From positions 1 through 54,201 of the forward strand of contig JAEUIN010000219.1 in the NCBI GenBank assembly GCA_016793115.1: DNA of 54,201 nucleotides. Direction: 5' to 3'. This document shows positions 47,964-54,201 of the stretch, piece after piece. Under the pieces are notes generated by a model, which saw only the letters and a program-made list of their open reading frames with translations, did not search any database and had not been told where the DNA came from. The stretch is from Planctomycetaceae bacterium (GTDB lineage: Bacteria > Planctomycetota > Planctomycetia > Pirellulales > PNKZ01). The first letter of the stretch is position 1. Each line of letters opens with the position of its first letter. Made by a program: the position numbers and the translations under genes.

Positions 47964-48773
47964 ATGCCCATCATGATCAACTCCGCTCCTTGTCTTGCCG
48001 CCGCCATAGGTTTGGCCGCGGCGTTCGCTTGCTTCGCCCCCGCTTCGGGCGCGGAGATCGTTTGCGAAGGAACCTATGCGAAACACCTGCAAGGAGTTTG
48101 TCGAGGAGACGACGGAGCGCTCTATTGGTGCTTCACCGACGAACTCGTGAAGACCGACGCCGCCGGGGCGCGGTTGAAAGCGATTCCGGTCGCCAGTCAC
48201 CACGGCGACCTTTGCTGTCGCGCCGGCCGCGTCTATGTCGCCGTCAACCTCGGCAAATTCAATCGTCCGGCCGGCGAGGCCGACTCGTGGGTCTATGTCT
48301 ACGAAGCCGGCGACTTAGATTTCGTCGTCAAGCATGCCGTGCCCGAAGTCGTGCATGGGGCCGGGGGGATGGCGTGGCGCGACGGCAAGTTTTTCGTCGT
48401 CGGCGGGCTGCCGGAAGGAATCGACGAGAACTACGCTTACGAATACGACGAAGCGTTTCGCTTCGTGCGGCGTCATATCATCAGCTCGCGCTTCACGCTG
48501 ATGGGAATCCAAACTGCGGCGTTCGACGGGCGCGAGTGGTGGCTCGGCTGCTACGGGAAGCCGAAGGTGTTGCTGCGCACGACGGCCGGCTTCGGCGACG
48601 TGCGTCGCTATGAGTTCGACGCCGCCTACGGCATCGTGCCGCAAGACGACGGCAGGCTGCTCGTGGCTCGCGATCGGGTCGTCGATAAGCGGCACGTCGC
48701 CAAACTCGTCGCTTGCCGACCGGACGACGAGCGTGGGCTGGTCGAACTCACGGCCGAGGCGAAGTCGCCATGA
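47964..48773 (+). CDS. Secreted beta-propeller-like hypothetical protein
   Basis: This encodes about 269 residues from ATG 47964 (ATG 47973 is also possible). A signal peptide ends near FAPASGA. The mature part is beta-rich with repeated DDGALYWCFTDELVKTDAAG-, AGRVYVAVNLGKF-, DGKFFVVGGLP- and DGREWWLGCYGKPK-type strands, typical of a small propeller. The function is unknown. Its stop overlaps the ATG of the ICMT-like gene (ATGA), so the two are translationally coupled. Confidence 0.7.
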   Translation: MPIMINSAPCLAAAIGLAAAFACFAPASGAEIVCEGTYAKHLQGVCRGDDGALYWCFTDELVKTDAAGARLKAIPVASHHGDLCCRAGRVYVAVNLGKFNRPAGEADSWVYVYEAGDLDFVVKHAVPEVVHGAGGMAWRDGKFFVVGGLPEGIDENYAYEYDEAFRFVRRHIISSRFTLMGIQTAAFDGREWWLGCYGKPKVLLRTTAGFGDVRRYEFDAAYGIVPQDDGRLLVARDRVVDKRHVAKLVACRPDDERGLVELTAEAKSP

Positions 48774-49363
48774 CGCAAGACAATGCTTTGCGCGTCGGCG
48801 TGTTGATCGTCGGGCTCGGCACCGGCGTGTTTGCGGCGATTTATCGGCGGCGGGCTCATACCGGCGAGCCGATTTCGCGGCGCGACGAAGGACTCGCGTT
48901 CGCTCTGGTGTTGCGTTTGCTGGGGCTCGGACTGTGGATCGTCTTAATCGGCTATCTCGTCGATGCCGCATGGGCGGCGCGATTTCAATACCCGTCGCCG
49001 CCGGCCGCGCGGTGGGCTTGCCTCGCCGTCGCGCTCGTCGGTACTGCGGGGCTGCGCTGGACGCTCGAATCGCTCGGCAAGAATCTGACCGACACGGTCG
49101 TCGTGCGGCGCGACGCCGCGCTCGTGACGACGGGGCCGTATCGCTTCGTGCGGCACCCGTTCTACGTGACGACGGGAATGGTGATGTTCGGCATCGCCGG
49201 CGCGGCGGCGAATGGACTCTTGGCCGCGCTCTGCGTCGCGGTGTGGACGATGCTCGCCGTGCGGACGCCCAAGGAAGAGCAACAACTCCTCGAGCGCTTC
49301 GGCGACGACTACCGGCGCTACATGGCCGTGACGAACCGCTTCTTCCCGCGCATCCCGGCCTAA
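48770..49363 (+). CDS. Isoprenylcysteine carboxyl methyltransferase-like membrane protein
   Basis: This encodes 197 residues from ATG 48770, overlapping the previous stop. Four to five transmembrane helices are followed by the conserved PEMT/ICMT core: LVTTGPYRFVRHPFYVTTGMVMFGIAGAAA, then EEQQLLERFGDDYRRYMAVTNRFFPRI. The RHP-Y and E-x-x-L-x-x-x-F-G-x-x-Y signatures mark SAM-dependent methylation of a membrane or lipid-like substrate. The substrate is not known. Confidence 0.88.
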   Translation: MTQDNALRVGVLIVGLGTGVFAAIYRRRAHTGEPISRRDEGLAFALVLRLLGLGLWIVLIGYLVDAAWAARFQYPSPPAARWACLAVALVGTAGLRWTLESLGKNLTDTVVVRRDAALVTTGPYRFVRHPFYVTTGMVMFGIAGAAANGLLAALCVAVWTMLAVRTPKEEQQLLERFGDDYRRYMAVTNRFFPRIPA

Positions 49364-49542
49364 AGCGCTCGGCGAACACCGCGCCGATTGATAAGTCGTC
49401 GTTCATACGCAGAACGCGGGCCTAGCGAACGCGCGGCGACTCGCCTGCGCAGGCGTTGGGTTGTTATAATGACGGGCTCCGCTGCACCGAGGTTCCGCGC
49501 CGCGGTCGCCGACCACGAATCCCTCCTCAAATTTGAACGCTT

Positions 49543-50826
49543 ATGAACTCGCTGCTCCTGGCTCTCTGTCTTGCGTCCGCGGCTCCCGTCGTGAATACCG
49601 GCGTCGCGGAAAGTTGGCCGACGTTTCGCGGGCCGGAACGGACCGGCGTTTCGCCCGACACCGGATTGTTGCAAGCGTGGCCGGAAGGCGGGCCGCCGCT
49701 CGTTTGGAAAGCCAAGGGCGCCGGCCGCGGCTATGCGAGTCTGGCAATCGCCGGCGGCCGCATCCTCACTCTCGGCGACGGAATCTCCACCGCGCCGGAA
49801 GGAGACGCGAGCGAGTATCTCACGGCGTACGACGTGAAAACCGGCAAGCAATTGTGGAAGCTCAAGACGGGCGAACCGTGGACGTCGGGCTCGCCGACGT
49901 GGCAAAGCTCGCGGTCGACGCCGACGATCGACGGCGACTTGTCCTACGCCGTGACGCCGTTCGGCGACCTGATCTGCTGCGAAACGGCGACGGGCAAAGA
50001 AGTCTGGAAGAAGAGTTTGAAAGACGACTTCAGCGGCAAGAAGGCCGACGGCTGGGGCTACAGCGAATCGGTGCTGATCGACGGCGATCGCCTGATCTGC
50101 ACCCCCGGCGGCGACAAAAACACCATGGTCGCGCTCGACAAGCGGACCGGCAAGACGATCTGGACCACCTCGCGCGCGGAAGACCGCGGCGCGGCGCACG
50201 CCTCGATCGTCATCTCCAGCGTCGGCGGCACCAAGGTCTACGTGCAAACGACCGGCAGCGGGCCGATGGGCGTGCGGGCCGACGACGGCAAGCTGCTGTG
50301 GACCTACGACATTGAAAAGACCACGGCCATCGCGCCCACGCCGATCATTCGCGGCGATCTGGTCTTCTTCGCCGCCGGCTATAAGCGCGGCGGAGCTTTG
50401 CTCAAGCAGGTGCCGGCCGGCAAGGGCGAAGTGAAAGTCGAAGAGATCTATCCGCTCAATAAAGATCTGGCCAACAAGCACGGCGGCATCGTCTTGGTCG
50501 GCGACTATCTCTACGGCGACTCCGACGATCAGGGCATCCCGTTTTGCGCCGACTTGATGACCGGCGAAATCAAGTGGAAAGAACGAGCCTCGGGTCGCGG
50601 GTCCGCCGCGTTCACCGCCGCCGACGGTTGCCTCTACGTCCACTTCGCCGACAACACGATGTCGCTCATCAAAGCCGATCCGAAAGAGATGCAAGAAGTC
50701 GGCACCTTCAAAGTAACAGAAGACACCGATCGGCCGGGCTGGATGCACCCGCTCGTCGTCGACGGCAAGCTCTACGTGCGCGAGCAGGATGAAATCTTCT
50801 GCTACGACGTGCGGGCCAAGAAGTAG
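49543..50826 (+). CDS. Exported PQQ-like beta-propeller protein
   Basis: This encodes 427 residues with a signal peptide (MNSLLLALCLASAAPVVN). WPTFRGPERTGVSPDTGLLQ begins the outer-membrane PQQ-like domain common in Planctomycetes. Repeats with YDVKTGKQLWKLKTGEP, CETATGKEVWKKSLKD, LDKRTGKTIWTTS and LLWTYDIEKT form propeller blades, each with the KTGK-W tryptophan-docking pattern. No PQQ-dehydrogenase active site was identified, so it is probably a binding or scaffold protein. Confidence 0.9.
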   Translation: MNSLLLALCLASAAPVVNTGVAESWPTFRGPERTGVSPDTGLLQAWPEGGPPLVWKAKGAGRGYASLAIAGGRILTLGDGISTAPEGDASEYLTAYDVKTGKQLWKLKTGEPWTSGSPTWQSSRSTPTIDGDLSYAVTPFGDLICCETATGKEVWKKSLKDDFSGKKADGWGYSESVLIDGDRLICTPGGDKNTMVALDKRTGKTIWTTSRAEDRGAAHASIVISSVGGTKVYVQTTGSGPMGVRADDGKLLWTYDIEKTTAIAPTPIIRGDLVFFAAGYKRGGALLKQVPAGKGEVKVEEIYPLNKDLANKHGGIVLVGDYLYGDSDDQGIPFCADLMTGEIKWKERASGRGSAAFTAADGCLYVHFADNTMSLIKADPKEMQEVGTFKVTEDTDRPGWMHPLVVDGKLYVREQDEIFCYDVRAKK

Positions 50827-50837
50827 TGTAGACGCTC

Positions 50838-50890
50838 TCTTCTCCCCCCGGGGAGAAGGTGCCTTCGCGCAGCGAAGGCGGATGAGGGGC
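50838..50890 (+). repeat. Palindromic intergenic repeat, family A, copy 2
   Basis: A hairpin, CTTCTCCCC and GGGGAGAAG (50839-50858), is followed by CCTTCGC/GCGAAGG around a short loop and then GGATGAGGGG. It has the same layout as 43511-43553. It lies just after the propeller gene and may help end its transcript. Confidence 0.8.
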
Positions 50891-50973
50891 CGCCCCGCTG
50901 CGAGCCTTTATAACGAGCAACTGGAATCCACCGCCTCCTCACCCTCTCCCCGTTGCGGAAAGAGAAGTCGCGT

Positions 50974-52431
50974 TCACAGCAACTCCTCGATCGGCTCGCC
51001 GTTTCTGAGAATCGGGAACGGCCGGCCGCTGCGGTCGTGAAACTCGTCGCCGACGTCGATGCCGAAGCGGTGATAGATCGTCGCCAGCAGGCAATTGCTG
51101 TCCAGGGCGCGTTTCGCCGGCTCTTCGCCGCGGGCGTTCGTCGCGCCGACGACTTGCCCCATCCGCAGCCCGCCGCCGGCCAGCAGGATATTCATCGCGC
51201 GCGGCCAGTGGTCGCGGCCCGGCCGGCCGGTCGCTTTGTCTTGATAGCGAATCGCCGGCGTACGGCCGAATTCGCCGCAGAAGATAAACAGCACGCGGCG
51301 ATCGAGCCCGCGCGAATAAAGATCGTCGATCAAGGCCGACACGGCATGATCGAGCACCGGCAAGCGTTCGCCGTAAGCGCGGAAGATGTCGGAGTTCACC
51401 GAATGGTCGTCCCAACTAGTGATCCGCCCGGCGCCTTCCGAGAGCTTGAAGCCGGCGAGCACTTGCACGAACCGCACGCCCGCTTCGACCAACCGCCGCG
51501 CGGTCAGCAGGTTGCGGCCCCATTGCGAATCGCCGTAGGCCGCGCGCGTGCGGGCGTCTTCTTGCGAAAGATCGAAGGCGGCGCGGGCCCGCGTGCCGGT
51601 GAGCAGTTCCACCGCGCGGCGCTGAAAGACGTCGAACGAACCGGCCTCGACGGCGCTTTCGCCGCGGCGGGCCGCGCGATCGAGCGTTTGCAGCAGATCG
51701 TAGCGGCTCCGCAACGACAACACCCCTTCGGGCGACAGCGCGAAGTTGTCCCGATTTTCCTGGGTAAGAAACAGCGGAACGGGATCATACGACTGGCTCC
51801 CGGTGCCGGAGAGCAAACTGGGGCCGGGCATGAAAGGGGCGTACGTCGGCCCGAGATAACCCGGCCCGCCGCCGTACGACTTGCTATTGGCGACGAACGT
51901 CGGCACCTCGCCGCTCGCCGCAAGGCCCGCTCGTTCTTGCAGTTTCTTCGCGACGACGGAGCCGATGTCGGGAAACTCGGCGTCTTGCAGATTGGCCGCG
52001 ACCGACGGATAGCCGGTCAGCAGACGATGCGTGCCGCCGGAGTGTTCGGCCCGCGTGTGGTGCAGGCTCCGCAAAATCGCGAACTTATCGGCGCGCCGCG
52101 CGAGCTTGGGAAGGTGCTCGCAGATTTCAATGCCGGGCACATTGGTGGCGATCGGCCGAAACGGCCCGCGGATTTCCGCCGGCGCTTCCGGCTTGAGATC
52201 AAACGTCTCGAGGTGGCTCGGTCCGCCGTTGGCCCAGAGCAGGATGACGGCGAAATCGTCGTCGGCCGCGCGAGCGGAGGCGCGCCCTGCGGCCGCGGCG
52301 CGCAACACTTGCGCGAGGTTCGGGTCGTAGCCTGCGGAAAGCGCGCCGAGACTGAGGCCGCCGAGCTTGAGCCACGAGCGGCGATCAAGCGGACCGGGAC
52401 AAGCAGCGGCGCGGGCAGACGCTTCGGCCAT
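50974..52431 (-). CDS. DUF1501 protein with Tat-type signal, second copy
   Basis: This encodes 485 residues from ATG 52431 (GGAG about nine bases upstream); an extension to a TTG at 52533 would run through the hairpin at 52533-52558. The Tat-like RRSWLKLGGLSLGALSAG lies near residue 18. DUF1501 marks: LLWANGGPSHLETFDLKPEAPAEIRG, NVPGIEICEHLPKLARRADK, LRSLHHTRAEHSGG, SWDDHSVN, and FCGEFGRTPAIRYQDKATGRPGRDHWPRAMNILLAGGG. No DUF1549/DUF1553 partner is adjacent, unlike the pair at 24963-28669. Confidence 0.92.
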   Translation of the reverse strand: MAEASARAAACPGPLDRRSWLKLGGLSLGALSAGYDPNLAQVLRAAAAGRASARAADDDFAVILLWANGGPSHLETFDLKPEAPAEIRGPFRPIATNVPGIEICEHLPKLARRADKFAILRSLHHTRAEHSGGTHRLLTGYPSVAANLQDAEFPDIGSVVAKKLQERAGLAASGEVPTFVANSKSYGGGPGYLGPTYAPFMPGPSLLSGTGSQSYDPVPLFLTQENRDNFALSPEGVLSLRSRYDLLQTLDRAARRGESAVEAGSFDVFQRRAVELLTGTRARAAFDLSQEDARTRAAYGDSQWGRNLLTARRLVEAGVRFVQVLAGFKLSEGAGRITSWDDHSVNSDIFRAYGERLPVLDHAVSALIDDLYSRGLDRRVLFIFCGEFGRTPAIRYQDKATGRPGRDHWPRAMNILLAGGGLRMGQVVGATNARGEEPAKRALDSNCLLATIYHRFGIDVGDEFHDRSGRPFPILRNGEPIEELL

Positions 52432-52532
52432 CGCATGGCGCTCCGGCGAGGATCCGGCGGGGGCGAGACGGCGCAGGCGGGCAACGTTCAAGGTCGGGCG
52501 GGCGACGGACGAATCTGAGTCTACCAACGCCA

Positions 52533-52558
52533 AGACCTTCGGACAAAGCCGAAGGTCT
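52533..52558 (-). terminator. Hairpin downstream of the VWA gene
   Basis: The ten-base stem AGACCTTCGG (52533-52542) pairs perfectly with CCGAAGGTCT (52549-52558) over a six-base loop. It is 47 bases after the VWA stop. There is no T run, so termination is plausible but weak. Confidence 0.5.
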
Positions 52559-52604
52559 GGCGAAGGTCGAGAATATTAAATCGCGGCGAAAAACCGGTGC
52601 AACA

Positions 52605-54201
52605 CTAGTACTTCGGCACCTTTACACCGCGGCTGCGCGGGTCATAGAACTCTTCGGCGAGTTCGATGCCGTAGCCTCGGCTCAACTCTTCTTGAGCCCG
52701 CGCCGCCCAGGGAGTGCCGGGGTAATCCTTCTGCACTTGGCGGAAGAGTTCGTCGGCCTTGTCGCGCGTGGCCGCGGTGACGTCGGGCTTCAAGAGCCGC
52801 TTCACGGTGCGAAGATCCCAATTCGTCGTCGGCTTGGCGTTGCCGAGCGGATTCTTGATCGCTTTCGGATTGTTAATGAACTCGGCCAAATACCAGCCGT
52901 ATTCCTGCAAGCGAGCTTGGTAGGAGATGGTTTGAGCGTAGATCAGGTCGTAGTTGGCCTTCCAACGCATGCCCTTTTCGCGAGCCCGCATCGGCTGGAC
53001 CGACTCCAAGGCCTTCTGAGCGGCTTGCAAGTAGCCGATCAGGTCTTGGGCCTTCTTCATATTGGCGTTGGCTTCCGTGGCGAACGCGGCGCGATCGAGC
53101 GGGAAGTCGTGCTGCACTTCGACGCGCGAAAGCCCGCGACCGGCGTTTTGAGCATACGGATTCAGGTCGGAGATGACCTTGAAGATCATTTTGCGGAAGG
53201 GGGACTGATCGCGTTCGGCGATGTAGTCGTTGCGAGCGCTCAGGTCGGGGAGGAAAGGACGCATGGCGTCGGCGTCGTAGGCCAAGTCGGCGCGACGGCC
53301 GACGAGTTGCACTTCGGGGCTGGGGAGCATGAAGAAGATGCCGCCGGTTTGCCGGGCGATACGCGATTGCTCATAGGGGCCGAAGCCGCTCGGGAAGGCG
53401 TCGAGGCGACGATGCAAACCGTTGATCTGCAACTGTTCCGGCTGCGGGGTTTCCGGGCCGCGGTCGATCGGCAACCAGTGGATCTGCTTGAACTCGTCGG
53501 CCCAGCGCATCCGAGCGTACGGGTAGCCGAACACCGATTCGCGGCCGAGCACATAGACTTTGCAGTTGGCCTGCTTCAGGGCGGCGATCGTCGACTCGGT
53601 CTGCGAGATGTTGGTGTTCATATCGCCGCTCTCGTCGCTGACGAGAATCACCGCCATCTGACGGTTGCCGCTTACGGCCACCTTTTGGTAGTTGGCGAGA
53701 ATGAAATTCAACGCCTGGCACTGCATTTCGAGGCCGGAAGGGTCGTTCGGCACGGCCTTGATCGCCGCCATGATTTCTTCCGGCTTGTAGGTCGGCTGCG
53801 GCGTGTGGTTGATCGGGGCCGCGCCGTAGCTCACCACGCCGGTCAACAGCGCGTCGTCGCGCGCGGCGGCCGAGAGGCCGAGTTCGGTGTAGACGCGCTC
53901 GACGCGGGCCATGATCTCTTCCCGGTCGTCCTGCATACTTTCCGATTGATCGAACGCCCAGACGACGATCACTTTCCGCTTGGCGAGCATGTTCAAGATT
54001 TCTTGCGTCATGCGGTCCATCGCGTCGCCGTAGCCTTCGCTGGCGGCGAGCCCTTCGCCGAGCGTCCCTTCGGGAACGGCGGAGGCGAAGGTGCTGCCGC
54101 TTTGCGTGAAGACGTTCACGGCGCCGACGTCGACGCGCACCGCGGTCGGGCGATTGACGACCGTGGTGTTGAGCTTCGGCGCGGTGACGGCCGAGCTGAT
54201 C
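52605..54201 (-). CDS. von Willebrand factor A domain protein (partial, N-terminus off the right edge)
   Basis: The frame is open from 54200 to the stop at 52605, giving at least 532 residues. The reading continues upstream of the apparent start at 54140, so the true N-terminus is outside. Residues from VIVVWAFDQSESMQDDREEI (a MIDAS-like D-x-S-x-S) through MAVILVSDESGDMNTN form a VWA domain. A long C-terminal region with NYQKV, DKADELFRQVQKDYPGTPWAARAQEELSRGYG (TPR-like) follows. Such proteins in Planctomycetes are often exported or part of metal-ion-dependent adhesion complexes. The hairpin at 52533-52558 lies just downstream. Confidence 0.82.
   Translation of the reverse strand, partial: ISSAVTAPKLNTTVVNRPTAVRVDVGAVNVFTQSGSTFASAVPEGTLGEGLAASEGYGDAMDRMTQEILNMLAKRKVIVVWAFDQSESMQDDREEIMARVERVYTELGLSAAARDDALLTGVVSYGAAPINHTPQPTYKPEEIMAAIKAVPNDPSGLEMQCQALNFILANYQKVAVSGNRQMAVILVSDESGDMNTNISQTESTIAALKQANCKVYVLGRESVFGYPYARMRWADEFKQIHWLPIDRGPETPQPEQLQINGLHRRLDAFPSGFGPYEQSRIARQTGGIFFMLPSPEVQLVGRRADLAYDADAMRPFLPDLSARNDYIAERDQSPFRKMIFKVISDLNPYAQNAGRGLSRVEVQHDFPLDRAAFATEANANMKKAQDLIGYLQAAQKALESVQPMRAREKGMRWKANYDLIYAQTISYQARLQEYGWYLAEFINNPKAIKNPLGNAKPTTNWDLRTVKRLLKPDVTAATRDKADELFRQVQKDYPGTPWAARAQEELSRGYGIELAEEFYDPRSRGVKVPKY

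Overview
This window comes from a high-GC (roughly 60-65% by eye) member of the Planctomycetes, most likely the Pirellulales/Pirellulaceae side of the phylum. The evidence is the gene content: a paired cytochrome-like PSCyt/DUF1549-DUF1553 protein and DUF1501 protein, a second DUF1501 gene, two formylglycine-type sulfatases, a SUMF1-fold protein, a YTV-repeat cell-surface protein, a DUF1580 regulator and many secreted proteins with Tat or Sec signals. No rRNA, tRNA, CRISPR array or insertion sequence was recognised.

Left part, 1 to about 10.7 kb: a phage-like or satellite-like integrated element that runs off the left edge. Most genes are on the minus strand, tightly packed and translationally coupled. 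From right to left they are five small early-type genes including a prohead-protease-like protein, a strong intrinsic terminator, two coupled plus-strand genes, a regulatory stretch with repeats and palindromes, small DNA-binding proteins (DUF1580, excisionase-like), a P4/D5-type primase-helicase, and then a tape-measure-like protein whose end lies outside the window. Directly next to the primase-helicase stop is an array of nine copies of the 7-mer GCGGACG/CGTCCGC around an AT-rich stretch. This looks like an iteron origin and is the best candidate here for something undescribed.

Middle part, 11.2-33.9 kb: chromosomal genes. It opens with a secreted protein, a class 3 lipase, a leucine-rich-repeat membrane protein, a sulfatase fused to a metallo-beta-lactamase domain, and a fumarylacetoacetate hydrolase. 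An exopolysaccharide locus follows (17.7-23.8 kb: WecG/TagA-type glycosyltransferase, two GT4 glycosyltransferases, Wzz-like chain-length protein, polysaccharide deacetylase). Next come an orphan winged-helix-like protein, the DUF1549/1553-DUF1501 pair, a small membrane protein, ispD, tyrS, a polytopic membrane protein and a BRCT-MerR-TPR fusion protein.

Right part, 34-54.2 kb: a YTV-repeat protein with a clear terminator, a SUMF1-fold protein without the catalytic cysteines, a metallophosphatase, an MsbA-like ABC exporter with a long insertion, several secreted proteins, a DUF1579 protein, an exported polysaccharide pyruvyl transferase-like protein, a second sulfatase, a glutamine-amidotransferase-like protein, a Dabb protein, a guanidinium exporter (gdx/sugE) behind a guanidine-III riboswitch, a beta-propeller/ICMT pair, a PQQ-like beta-propeller, a second DUF1501 protein and a VWA-domain protein cut by the right edge. 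Intergenic gaps in this part carry at least three families of palindromic repeats.
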